Assembly (NCBI RefSeq): GCF_947179165.1
Contig: NC_077245.1
Location: 36,697,286-36,761,285 of the forward strand
Source: Solanum dulcamara
Taxonomy: Eukaryota; Streptophyta; Magnoliopsida; Solanales; Solanaceae
Length of the DNA stretch: 64,000 nt
Reading direction: 5' to 3'
Part shown: positions 33,740 to 45,857 of the stretch, one piece after another
How the letters are laid out: every line of letters starts with the position of its first letter
Position numbering within the stretch: position 1 is the first letter of the stretch
Position numbers and translations under genes: made by a program
The notes under the pieces: model-generated
Databases searched by the model: none
The model's input: the letters and a program-made list of their open reading frames with translations, nothing else
Told to the model about the DNA's origin: nothing

Positions 33740-35735
33740 TTCAATTTTGTGACAAACAAACAACAATAATATACCCAGTGAAATTCCACAAGTGGGGTTT
33801 GAAGAGGGTAGGATGTACGCAGATCTTACCACTACCGCATTAAGATAGAGAGAATGTTTTCGAAAGGCCCTCGGCTCAAAAGTCACAGTCCAAAGTAAGA
33901 GAGAAAAACAATATATATAGCATAATGGCAAAAAAATAAAAGGTGTTGCAAATTTTACAAGACAAGAATAATAACAATAACAACACAACTATAAAGGCTC
34001 GCCTAGAACTATGACCACCCTAAATCGACACACGGCAAGACACAATTCTATCCCTACTAGCCTTCTACCCTAATCCGCGACCTTCACTCCTTTCTATCTA
34101 AGGTCATGTCCTCGGTGATATGGAGTGGCACCATATTTTGTCTATTCACCTCTCTCCAATACTTTTTTAGTCTACCCCTACCCCTCCGCATAACCCCCAC
34201 ATCCAACCGCTTGCACCTCCTAATTGGGCCATCAACAACCCTCCTCTGCACATGTACAAACCATCTCAGTCTTGCTTCTCTCATCTTGTCTGCCACATAT
34301 GCCACTCTCACCTTCTTCCGAGTAACCTCATTCCTACTCTTATCACTCCTAGTGTGTCCATACATCCATCTTAACATCCTCATCTCCGCAACATACATCC
34401 TTTGAACATGAGAGTTCTTTACTGACCAACACTCCACTCCATATAATAGTGCTGGTGTAACCACCATTCTATAGAACTTACCTTTAAGTTTAGGTGGTAC
34501 TTTCTTATCACACAAGACTCCAGAGGCAAGCCTCCATTTCATGCATGTTGTCTCAATGCGGTGCATGACATTATCATCGATGTCTCCACTATTCTGGATG
34601 ATGGATCCAATATATTTAAAGCCTTCTGTCTTGGGGATAGGTTGGGTGACAAGCCTTACTTCCATTCCCTTTTCATCCATCACAACACTAAATTTGCACT
34701 CCAAGTATTCTGTTTTGGTCCTACTCAATTTGAACCCATTGGACTCCAGCGTTTGTCTCTAAACCTCCAACCTATCATTAAATCTGTCCCGAGTCTCATC
34801 AATCAAAACTATGTTATCCGCAAATAGCATACACCATGGAACCTCCTCCTGAATAGAATGTGTCAGCTCATCCATCACCAAGGAAAAAAGAAAAGGACTT
34901 AGCACAGATCCCTGATGTAGTCCCATCTCAACAGAAATGCTCTAGGTCACCTCCCACTGTCCTAACCCGAGTCTTGGCTCCAGCATACATGTCCTTTATC
35001 GCCCTAATATACACAATCGAGACACCTTTAGCCTCCAGACACCTCCAGAGAATATCCCTCGGAACTTTGTTATAAGCTTTTTCAAGGTCAATGAACACCA
35101 TATGGAGATCCCTTTTTCTTTCTCTAAATTTATCCACCAGTCCCCACATAAGATGAATTGTTTCAATAGTCGACCGTCCCGACATGAATTCGAACTGGTT
35201 CTCTGATATTGGCACTCCTCTCCTCACCCTCATCTCCACTACTCTCTCCCAAATCTTCATAGTGTGGCTTAGTAATTTGATACCCTTATAATTATTACAA
35301 TTTTTGATGTCACCCTTGTTCTTGTACAATGGAACCATAGTGCTCCACTTCCATTAATCAAGTATATTAGCAGTCTTCAAAATAACATTAAACAACTTAG
35401 TCAACTACTCCAAACCCGTCTTGTTAGTGCTTTTCAAAAGTCCTTTGGAATCTCATCTGGCTCGGTCGCTCTCCCCCTCTTCATCCCACTAATAACACGT
35501 CTAACCTCCTCAACTCTAAAACACCTACAGTACCAAAAGTCTCAATGACTATGAGAATACGCCAAATCACCCAGTACAATGTCTCTATCTCCTTTCTCAC
35601 TTAGGGGTATGTGGAAGTAAGCTTGTCATCTTTGCTTGATAGAGGTCTCATCCAATAACACTTCACCTTCCTTGTCCTGATGAACTTTATTAGATCTAGG
35701 TCGCGGGTTTTTCTCTCTCGCGCTTTGACGGGCCT
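33740..35735 (-). mobile_element. RTE-type LINE, decayed and 5'-truncated
   Basis: Minus-strand reverse transcriptase of a plant RTE LINE. Segments in order: RT palm ([20 protein letters not shown]; 35338-34928), the catalytic region at about 34925-34795, and the thumb/C-terminal part with [20 protein letters not shown] (34728-34084) ending in the family's TEDMTLDR. The catalytic FADD is FADN here (about 34813-34824), and frameshifts break the frame near 34928 and 34790. The 3' tail at 33755-33830 reads, in sense, GTGGTAAGATCTGCGTACAT and then a TTG-rich end, the typical RTE/TS-SINE terminus. The 5' endonuclease part is missing. Inactive. Confidence 0.85.
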
Positions 35736-37562
35736 ATACAATTTTTAATAATTTAGGATTATCCAAAAAGAAATGTGTAACGGAAAATTTAAATACTATT
35801 TTTTAGGTTTGTGGCTTAGTGGAAGTGTTGCAAAAGTTTTAAAATAGCCTATTTAGATTTAATAAGAAATTCATCAAAAATTTTAGTTGGTTAAATTTCT
35901 TAAATTTGAATTGATTAATGTTTAAAAAGGATAATTCAAATGTGTGACTTAATTTTATTATTGTTTTAACAACAAAATAGACAAGTGAAAAGGAATTTAT
36001 TTTAAGTAAATACTTTTTTTTATCATGTATAAGTTAATTTATAAAAGGAAATGGAAACAAAATTTATTACGTAGAAAATTTATCTAATTACAATTCTTTA
36101 TTTACCATATTTTTTATTACTCCATCCATTTTTAAAAAATTCAAAAATCCTTTCTTTTCATTCGGATACATTAACTCAGTAATCGTGATACATTAATTCT
36201 GATTCATAATTAACTCTATGTTCAATGTATGATGCTTTAAATGTTACTAGTTGATACATAAAACCCTAATTAATGTATCCGAATTACAGAATTAATGTAT
36301 TTAGATTACTGAATTAATGTATCCGAATTATCATATTTTAAAGAAATTTCTGTAAATTGAAAAAAGGGTAGGAATTTTTTTTTAATTAGACCTCTACACT
36401 ATGTGATTCCTAAAAAATCTACTTAAATTTTTATATTTATATATGGAAGCATAATTTTCTTTAGGTTCAAATTTTTATGATTTATATTTAATTTATGAAA
36501 GGAATTGAAATTTTATTATGTTTAAATTTTTATATTTATATAGGAATTTTTTTTAGGTTAAATATTTAATCATGTATAATTATAATTTACAAAAGGAAAT
36601 GAAAACCAAAATTTATTACTTTTAAATTTTTATATTTATATAAGGAAGTGGAAACAATTTTTTTTAGGTTTAAATTTTTATCATGTATAAGTCAATTTAT
36701 AAAAGAAAATGGAAATCGAAATTTTATCATGCAAAATTAATTCATTTTATTACCGATTACAGAAAATTATTTTAATTTAATAGTAAATAGCGATATATCA
36801 TGTCAGGCTGACACTGGGATTTCTCTTTGCATTTTTAATTAATGGTAAATATCAATTTTTGATGGTATAGATAAATAGATAGATTTTTAAAAAAACATTT
36901 TTTATATTTAAAAATAATATAAATATTTTATTAGCACACTAATGTAAAATTACAAATTTGGAAAAGATTTTTTCCCTTCTTTAAACTCCATACACTACAT
37001 AATAAATTGAAGAAGAGGGAGTATAATTTTTTCTGGGAAAATCTATCTTCTGTGTAATTATTTTTTACGACAACTAGTATAAAACAAATAAATAAATCGA
37101 AATCAAAATAATAAAAATAAAAATAGCGGGGAAGAATTTTCAAGTTAATAATAATAATAAAAGAAAGTAGCATTAATTTGCTTGCGTATGCGGTTGGAAT
37201 TTATAAGTTGTTTGTTCCAGAATTTCGGCTTACAAACAATGAAATCCACGATGAATTAAAAACCACCTACTCCTTAAGAACGTCGTCGTTTTTGCAGTTT
37301 TCCATTACTTTCACTCCCATATTGTCAGAGTGGCCAATTCCAGTGAACTTTAACGACTTTTCCATCTTGTAATCGACATTCACATATATTTTTGAAGCGA
37401 AACAGTATTGGGTATTGTCCAACAAATTCATAAGTTGCAGTTGAGATTCACTTTTTTTAGGACTTTTGAGCAAAAACAGTTATCTGACTTGTGGGCGAAT
37501 AGAGTCTGGGTTGTACACAAAAAAGTTAATTTTTCGCAAAAGAGTATCTGGGTTTTGAAAAG
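35736..37562. other. AT-rich intergenic region upstream of the methylesterase gene
   Basis: No gene seen. Degenerate tandem units of about 100-115 bp lie at 36000-36090 and 36470-36745; the core is like ATCATGTATAAGTTAATTTA followed by AAAAGGAAATGGAAA. A second local repeat, TTAATGTATCCGAATTA, recurs at 36165-36330. The last few hundred bases should hold the promoter and 5' UTR of the gene at 37563, but no clear TATA box could be chosen. Confidence 0.5.
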
Positions 37563-40500
37563 ATGGGGAATCGATTTATTTGCATGACGAAGAAGGAAAA
37601 TGGGAGGAATGGAATAGGGTCAAGGAGTAAAAGAATGGAGAGATCAAAGAGGAGGTCTTTATTAGAAGAGGAGTTACTGCACAGGCAAGCTTTGTCAATG
37701 GCAATTCAGCAGCATCAGTTGTCTCAGAGATTTGAGAGCTCAGTGTCCAGACGTATTGGATCCACCACTTCTCGTCGCCGCACTGATTTGTCTGAATCTT
37801 CTTTGCCAAATTCTAAGCAGGTATCATTTCCCAAACCTTTCTCTTTTATACACTTGCTTGTGCTTATTTTAATGTTTCAGTAGTTGGGATCTATAGACAT
37901 GTATATTGTAAGACTAGGTCAATTTTTTGGTTCTATATTTATGAGTTTGATGGGACAATGGAACTCTGAAAAGTTGGCCTTTTTCATTTTTGTCTCTTTT
38001 TCTTGTTTTTTGTTTATGTATTTTGTAGAATTCGTGGTAGAAATGATGATTCTTTTTTTTTAGATTTTTGATAATTTGGGAAAGTGTAAACTAATAAGGG
38101 AAAGAGGAGAAAGGTAGTACATACTACTTTTTGTTGCAAAAAGTAAAAACTTTAATCCCCTCTCACCTTTTCCCCCTAACCAAATACTATTTTTAGAAAG
38201 GTAGAAGAAAAGAAAGAGCAAAACGAATTCTCAAAAGATAACCCATTTTCTTTCTTATTTTTGATGATACATTACATTGCTAATTTCATGTTTATAAGAT
38301 TCTTAACAAGTATTTCCTTTGTGTTCTTTCTTTTGTGGAATTTCTTTTGGTTTTGGAAGATACTCCCAGGGCCTGAAAGTATAAGGTCGGGCAATTTCTT
38401 TTTTATGTTTCAACTCTTTTGTGTTTTTAAGTTTTTATGTTTATACTTTTTTCTAGACTGTAATTTTCTGTGTATGGTTTTGATATGAGGTCCCAAAAGC
38501 CAATCTCCTTTTATTCTTGCTGTGTCTTCTTGTGTATACCTGTTTAGAACTGCATATTCTCTGAGCTAGTACTTGCAATTCACATCATAGATGGATTGTC
38601 TGAGTGAATACTTGCAATTCACATCATAGATGAAGGGAAACTTTATCCTGGGGGGCATATGTAATTGAACTTGACTTTGCTTTTCATTAGTCTACTGCAA
38701 CGGTTAGCAGGAACAAAATTACTTCAGATTTCCGTGCAGACATAGTTGCAGCTTATATATGCCATTCAGAATACCTACATTCGACAATACCAGAGTAGAT
38801 GGCCCGTCACTTTCTAGTTCATTCCTTGTTATCTGCTTCTATAAGACATTCCTATTCTCTACAAGGCTCCTGTTATGTGTTGATTCTTAGATTATTGTTC
38901 TGTGTCTACTTCACTGTACTAAATTACGTGAGCGACATATGCAAATAAAAATAACTTACAGGAAGAACATAAATTAGATCTAGGTCAAATGAGACGACAC
39001 TTCCTGTGGGCTTTTACAGTAGCAGTTGTGAGAAAAGATAAAAATGAATACTGAATATTTATATATTTTGACAATTTTCACGTGTCACTATTAGTTCCCT
39101 TATGTGATTTATGCTGTAAAGTTACCAGAATTTTTGGAGAGCATCAAAACAAAGAAGTTCATTTTGGTTCATGGAGAAGGATTTGGAGCTTGGTGTTGGT
39201 ACAAAACTATTGCTCTGTTGGAGGAAACAGGATTGCTTCCCACAGCCATAGATCTCACTGGATCGGGGATTGATCTGACAGATACAAAAGATGTTACAAC
39301 ACTGGCGGATTACTCAAAACCATTGATTAATTATCTGGAAAACTTGCCTGAGGATGAAAAGGTATAAGATATTTGGCACACTTCTTTCAACCAACGACTA
39401 ACTTTGTGGTTAACCTAAAAGTGATTGTGTTCTCCTTCAGGTAATTTTGGTAGGTCACAGTATTGGAGGTTCTTGTGTTTCCTATGCCTTGGAGCTTTTC
39501 CCACAGAAAATTGCGAAAGCAGTATTTCTTTGTGCTACAATGATATCTGATGGACAGAGGCCTTTTGATGTGTTTGCCGAAGAGGTACATATCCTATACA
39601 ACTGAAAATGTCAAAATATTTGAAACCGTTGACAATTTGTTCCTGATTTACTATCCTGTTGATCAAAAAATTATTATTGTTTTATACTAATGCATTCTCT
39701 AAAAGTACTTATTTTGGTTGGAGTAGTCTAAGAGACTTTGAGCAGAATCAAAATTGGTCCAGTATGTGTTAAAAAAAGATACAGATACCACATCATGAGT
39801 AGTCTCATGATTGCCCCGAGACTGCAGTCATGTGTCCTGAAAGCGCCATTTCATTTTGATTGAGGTTTCATAGAGTTGCTGTACTATTTTGTTGCATAAA
39901 GAGCTAAAAGTAATAAAATATGCAGAAAAAAATACAGCAAACGTGGAACACAGATCAGAAAATAAATATTTTTTGGGGGGAGAGAATGAGAGTCCCCTGA
40001 CCCCCTTTTAAAACAATTTACTTTTTCTTAAATATGCTACATCAGCACCAGCTTCAGAATTCTTAAGCAACTTCTTTATACGAGTAGAACTCTATAGGCT
40101 ACTGTATTCCCTTTTCATACCTGCTTTGAAATGCTTTACTTAAGCCGATGGTCTATTTGAAACAACCTCTGAAGGTAGGGGTAAGGTCTGCCTACCACCC
40201 TCCCCCGACCCCAATTGTGGGATTACAGTGCGTATGTTGTTGTTGTCTTTGTACGAGCAGAATTCATCCCTATAAAATATTGGGCTATTTTATTTGTATT
40301 TGAAGTAGAGCTAGTAATATCAAAAAGGCTACAAAAATGATCCTTTTCTTTTGGTAACAAGTTTTTGTGATGCTTCTTCTCTACCTTTGAGCCTTACCAA
40401 GTGGTCTTGGCTGAGAACATGTTCAAGCTTTTACACAAGTCTATTTTCTCTTTCCTAAAATGCTGTCCTTATTTGTGTGACAAACATTGATACAACTTTT

Positions 40501-42551
40501 GATAGATCATCTCACCTTGATAATAGAGGCGTTTACAAGAGAATAAACCCAAACATGAGAAGAAAAGCAAAGGACTGAAAAATGGGAACATGAGCAGTGT
40601 AAGCTTTTGACTGGAATTCTCAGCATTCGAACTGTTCCACATTGGAATCCAGCTTCAGACTGACCAGTTTATTTTCTTCACCAATCTTTTGAAGCATATT
40701 ATAATGTGTTGAAAGTTAGAATTTTAACCCTTTTACAAGTTGGAATAAGAACAAGTGAGTTTTGAATACTGAACAAAAATCTCAGTTCATCCATATCATA
40801 ACACGCATCGTGCAGAATTGATGAGGTCAAAAAGGACAGGATACAATCGTACCCCTTGTTGGTATCTTCCATGATAACCGATCAATTGAACATCTCAAAG
40901 GAATCATTCACTTCCCAGACTAAACCTGCGTCTGAAATGCTATTTTAGTGTTATTTATTGTTATAGATTACTTCCCCAGTGATGTGTTTACATGAGGTCT
41001 ATTTTGCAGCTTGGGTCGGTAGAGCTTTTCATGAAGGAGTCTAAGTTTTTAATTTATGGGAATGGTAAAGAGAAGCCTCCTACTGGCTTCATGTTTGAGA
41101 AGGAGCAGATGCATGGGCTATATTTCAATCAATCTCCTGCAAAGGTACTTCCTCGGGGGAACTTCTTCCGTTATCCATGCTAATTTATCATTCGTAGTGT
41201 GCTGCAAATGCATGTGCTCTCTGATTTATCAAGCAATGCTATTAGTACTTCAAAAAAGTTTGCTGAAGGCAGATGCATCACATATTACATCTTCCTACTT
41301 TCTTGCTCTCCCTCCCTCCTTTGCCCCACCTTTCCCTTTATTTGTTGACGCTTGGAGCTGTAGTGGTAGTACGACATAATATTTCTGGTGATGGTATAAG
41401 CTTTACTTGGGTCATACACATTAAAGCAACTCCATGTCAAAAGAATGAAAGCAAGATAAAAATAAAGCAATAGAAGCACTTCCAACATTCAGTGTTGGTG
41501 AAATACTCCTTCTGTCCCGAAATGTCTGCCGCAGATTCGACCTTCAGTGATCAAATTGGAATTCAGTTTTAGAACTACATTCGAAAAAGTTTAGGATGAG
41601 AGGTTTTTTTTAATAGAAGATTGAAATTAATTTTTTTAGGTTGAAAGATACAAACAAGAAGGTACTAGTGTAATCCCACAAGTGGGGTCCCGGGAAGGTA
41701 AGATGTATGCAAACCTTACCCCTAAATAGGTTGAAAGATAAAAGTTATAGACTACCACAAATAGGTAATGGGCTTAGAATTTTCTACATGGGGGAATTTT
41801 TTTGAAGATGTCTTGATGAAATTTCTGTTTGGGTTTTGAGTAGTCAAAATAGCAAAAGTTTTTTGGATTGAGGGGGGTAATTTTTAATCCATGGCTATTT
41901 CACAGATATTTTCTTCTTGTTCTGACGAACGACCTTTCTGAGAGCAAGAGTATTTTGTGCTGGTTTCAGTCACAAAATCATTAATGAGATTCTGAAAATA
42001 ACTAACACAGGGTAATATAAAGCATGAAACTAATTAGTAGCTTTGTGTCTACTGAAGATATGCTTAGATAACAGAAATTTTCAAGACTGGTCCCTTGTGA
42101 CAAAACCATACAGAACTGGGCCATAGAGGATTATAATATAGCCTTTTCTTGCTTCTTTTGGGTGAATTCATTTTCCCATACTCAATATTGTGTCTTGGAA
42201 GCAAAATTATTATGAAGAAATACGTGGAATGTATTTGATGTTTATCTGGATGTTCATGGTGCCTATCATTTCCTGTAGGATGTTGCTTTGGCAATGGTTT
42301 CAATGAGACCCATTCCTCTTGGTCCAATAATGGAGAAGCTATCATTGACACCTGAAAAATATGGAACAAGTCATAGATTTTATGTCCAGACATTGGATGA
42401 TCATGCTCTTTCACCAGATGTCCAAGAAAAACTTGTGAGGGTAAACCCTCCTGAAGGTGTTTTCAAGATCAAAGGCAGCGACCATTGCCCATTCTTTTCG
42501 AAGCCACAGTCACTGCATAAGATTTTGGTTGAGGTTGCTCAGATTCCATAG
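37563..42551 (+). CDS. MES11: Methylesterase, MES11-like (alpha/beta hydrolase), five exons
   Basis: Predicted carboxyl methylesterase of the SABP2/MES family, which hydrolyses methyl esters of small signals such as methyl-IAA, methyl-jasmonate or methyl-salicylate; the substrate here is not known. Exons, all phase 0 with GT-AG introns: 37563-37820, 39122-39361, 39441-39584, 41010-41144, 42279-42551, giving 349 residues and a TAG stop. The N-terminal 86 residues (basic, SMAIQQHQLSQRFE, RRIGSTTSRRR) are the extension typical of the MES11/13/14/15 group, often predicted plastidial. The oxyanion region HGEGFGAWCWY is in exon 2; the nucleophile is Ser173 in GHSIGG (exon 3), the acid Asp299 in TLDDHAL and His328 in KGSDHCPF (exon 5), so the triad is complete. 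Intact frame and splice sites suggest function. Confidence 0.95.
38572..38632 (+). repeat. Short tandem duplication in intron 1
   Basis: ACTTGCAATTCACATCATAG occurs twice, about 37 bp apart. No function proposed. Confidence 0.8.
40143..40246 (+). mobile_element. SINE/RTE 3'-tail insertion in intron 3
   Basis: Contains GGTAGGGGTAAGGTCTGCCT, CCCCAATTGTGGGATTACAG and a TGTTGTTGTTGT end, the shared 3' region of TS-type SINEs and their RTE partner in Solanaceae. About 100 bp, sense orientation. Confidence 0.7.
41651..41726 (-). mobile_element. Truncated SINE/RTE tail in intron 4 with 14-bp duplication
   Basis: Reverse-strand copy of the same tail (TGTAATCCCACAAGTGGGGT on the + strand). It is flanked by a perfect target duplication TAGGTTGAAAGATA at 41637-41650 and 41727-41740, so it integrated by target-primed reverse transcription as a 76-bp fragment. 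Confidence 0.8.
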
Positions 42552-43350
42552 GAATGAATGCTTATATGAAAAGAAACCAGAGATATTGGAAAATTGCTTT
42601 TGTTAGAGGCTGTACAATCTGTTCCACGAGAGTTGTTGGTTGTATAGAAGAAAAATTGGTTCGGTCATCATGTTTCATATCCATTTTCATATTTGCTTGA
42701 AATACATTCGGTTAGAGTTACCCAACGTTATAGTGATCAGCTGTTTGGTTCTATCCATTATTAGTTTCTCTATAAACACATGATGAGACAATGGCAACTG
42801 GCACTAAGCAGTCTATTGTCATAGATAACCGATCATTGACAGTTTTTCATTTGGGCCAAGTTGCTCGTTCCATCTTCAACTAGTGCAGTTTCTCAATTTT
42901 CTAGGAGAGAAATATCTAATGTACTTCCTGAACTATTTTGGATCCATAACCTAGTGAGTAAACCAACAATTGTAGTCTCCATACTCCCTTTTAAGAAAAG
43001 GCATACGGAGTACCAAATAACATTAAAAGTTCCCTGTGATATGCTATCACTTGGCATAGAGTAGCATATGTTTTCAATGATAATGAAGGAACCAAGAATC
43101 ATTCAAATTGAGATAACGTGTGCAGAGATGCAACTTCACTAGAATTTAGAAATGACTACTTTTATAAAGGGAAACTTGCCAATATGTACCGTTCGGACAA
43201 ATTTATAAATATGACCAAAATATACATAACATATATACTGATTATATATATATATTATATAAGTATAGGCATGTATATTATAACTTGACGCAAAATACAG
43301 AAGGAGATATTAATTTTGGATTGTACCATAAGCAAAGTTTTTCCCATTGC
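42552..43350. other. 3' flank of the methylesterase gene
   Basis: The first ~150-250 bases are probably the 3' UTR. No poly(A) signal is certain. A TATATATATATTATATAAG stretch lies near 43243. No further gene seen. Confidence 0.45.
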
Positions 43351-44007
43351 CTACGATGATGAATCCATGTGATTCAATTCTACTGAGCCCAGTGATTGTC
43401 TACCTTGTGCGCTCTCGAGATTCGAGAATGAGACAGAGATGGCAATTGAGAAAAAGCAAGTGGATAGGAGAACTTGAATCGCAAAGAGAGAGGCTAGCGC
43501 TAGGATTGTATCGCTACAGCTTAGGTAGTCGAGAGTGAGAGGGAAATAGTGAGAGGGGACATTAGGTTTTTTGTAGCGTCTCCTAGCAAAAGAAGCAGAA
43601 TTGCTCCTACACATCATAATTTGGATAAATAAAGCTCCAAAGAACATGTGTCTCTTCACGTGACTGGCAACTAGGATATATCCACATGATAGATATCTCA
43701 AGAAGAGGCAAAGTTTGCACACTAGGTGGAGCCAAATGTGTAAAAACGTTGGTAGATTACATTGATCCATATCAAGCAGAAAACCACTAATGGAGAGCCT
43801 TATGCCAGGGACAGTGAAGGTTGTCCTGACAAGCAAGGTCATCAAATGGAGACGTAGAAGCATGGGAGAAGTTTCCTTTGGCACAGATTTGGATCCTTTT
43901 GGATGAGAGTAACAAGAGATCTCTTGAGGAGGGTCATATTTTCTGTTTTTAGAGCATCCATACGATTCCAGTGAGTAATGATGATCGGTTTTTTTGTGAA
44001 GAATCAT
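43351..44007 (-). other. Unassigned region with a 218-residue minus-strand frame
   Basis: A long open frame is present on the minus strand, but no domain, signal or family could be recognised. It reads like chance or pseudogenic coding (Cys, Leu and Ser rich, no conserved blocks). It lies downstream, in minus orientation, of the CPSF160-like exons and might be part of the same relic. Listed because it is the longest unexplained frame in the gene island. Confidence 0.25.
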
Positions 44008-44553
44008 GTTATGTGGTAGATTCTACCATTTCTTATATACAACTTGACTTATGTAGAGGTTTCCTCCTCCCTAATAGATTGAAAGGTAACATAAAAGCTT
44101 ATTAATGTATGCCAGCAAAGTGCTCGTTAACAGTACATCCGAAAGTGTATGAGCATCATAAGTTTTGTATAATGAATAGAGATGAGGTCAATCATGGCAT
44201 CAAGCTCTAACATATTTGCTATCAATGAAATTATTACTTCAAAAAAAAAAGAAGTAAAACCTATAAACAAGATTCCATCAAAATTTTATGTTACATACAC
44301 ATGGAGAAGGCCCACTCTTACAATCCAGCTTTTCATAACATTCAAATCGACAGCAAGATAGTATTTTCCTGATGAAAATGTAATGTAATTCATGGATACC
44401 ACAAATACTAAACTTTATGTTGGTTTGCTGATCATTAACGTGTAAGACAGATAGCTCACTCACATAATGAAGCCAAACTAATCATACAAAATGGTAGAGA
44501 GACGACAAGCTGGTAGTATATTTTAGTAATTAGCAGAACAATTGTAAACTAAC

Positions 44554-45857
44554 CAGTCGCGGTGTCAAGCTAGGCATGCTGTCAACAAGAAAACTAACCA
44601 GTTCACTACTTTGCTTAGCAATTCCAGTTTCATTAATTCCCATACCACAGGAAAAGTCTTTTAGAACATCAGGGAATCCATCACTGCAAATGAGAATGTC
44701 TTCTGCGACCATAGAAAATCATGAAAATGATGAGTAATAGCAGATGATGATATTAATGATAAAGACATTCTGCAATCAGAACTCCTGATAAATAGCAAAA
44801 GTTTCAAGAAAAAAGTTACAAAGTTCCCTATATAACTTTTTTCTTATGACTGAGAAATTCGTCTCAGGCCAAGCCTTGGGACCAACTGCAGTCTTCTAAA
44901 CTCGGGCATAATGGGCCCGTCCCTCTCCTCTTATCCACTTAAATACCACATTGTTACCGACAACTTATTATTCTCCCATGTTTGGACGCAACGCTTCAAA
45001 ATTCGGCAAGTATACTAGGGTGTCATGATCTTCTTTTAGTAGGTACTAACATGTCACATGATTAATAGACATGATAGTACAGGAAAATGAAGAAAAAAGA
45101 GACACATTAAGAAAATCTCTCCAATGCAACTAACATAGAAAAAAAAGTCATGCAGAAACCTCTTAAAGCTGGATATATCCACAAAACAGAAATACAAATA
45201 TAACAATAAAATGAAACATTACAAACTACCATCAACCCATACCATACTTCAGTACACGTCTTCCTTTCGTTTTTCCTTTTTAACTTATCCTTACTATAGT
45301 ATCAAATGATGCCACTCAAGTGCAAAAGTGTATTTGATGCAAAATATGTGTTCTAGTCATTTTACTAATTATTGTCAACTAAAATCCGATATCATAACAG
45401 AATAGTCTTCGCAATACATTTTCACTAATTAAAATGAACAGAGACCAACATATATCCGTCATTATAGGGGATGCAGTCCCAGACACATTTGAAAAATTCA
45501 GGGGAAAACCTGCTAGAACTGATTATATTTTTAAGAATAGAGTGAAGCTGCAGCAAATAGACAGGAGAGGGTGGAGATACTGAAAGCTCAGGGGAAAACC
45601 TGCTAGCATCAAAGTAGGCAAGATTGTTCAACGCCAACGAACAAGAAGCTGACTGCAAAAAAGGCAGATCAAAGTCAGCACATGAAAACATAGTATGCAA
45701 AAAAGTGTTAAGAGTATCATGAAGGAATAAGCAGAGTGTAAATCTCATGAATACAATGGACCTGGCTATGATAATGGATAGTGTTTGCATCAAATCCAAA
45801 TACACCACGAATAGGAGATGGAACAACAAGAAGTTTATATGCCTCGTGAGTGAGATT
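44554..45857 (-). pseudogene. CPSF160-like gene fragment (cleavage and polyadenylation factor subunit 1)
   Basis: Three exon-like pieces in the right N-to-C order on the minus strand resemble plant CPSF160, the large subunit of the mRNA 3'-end processing complex. Piece 1, 45857-45762: 32 codons including AYKLLVVPSPIRG and NTIHYHSQ, with CAG acceptor and GT donor kept. Piece 2, 45652-45600: SASCSLALNNLAY, acceptor TTTTTTGCAG. Piece 3, 44693-44554 (or starting 44702): LKDFSCGMGINETGIAKQS, with a CTG/GTTAGT donor. I could not find the exons that should lie between pieces 2 and 3 or before piece 1, and pieces 2 and 3 are diverged, so this is most likely a decayed duplicate. The family call is from remembered motifs. 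Confidence 0.6.

Noticed and set aside
34106..34827. Plus-strand frames across the RTE element
   Set aside because: Antisense shadows of the RT coding strand.
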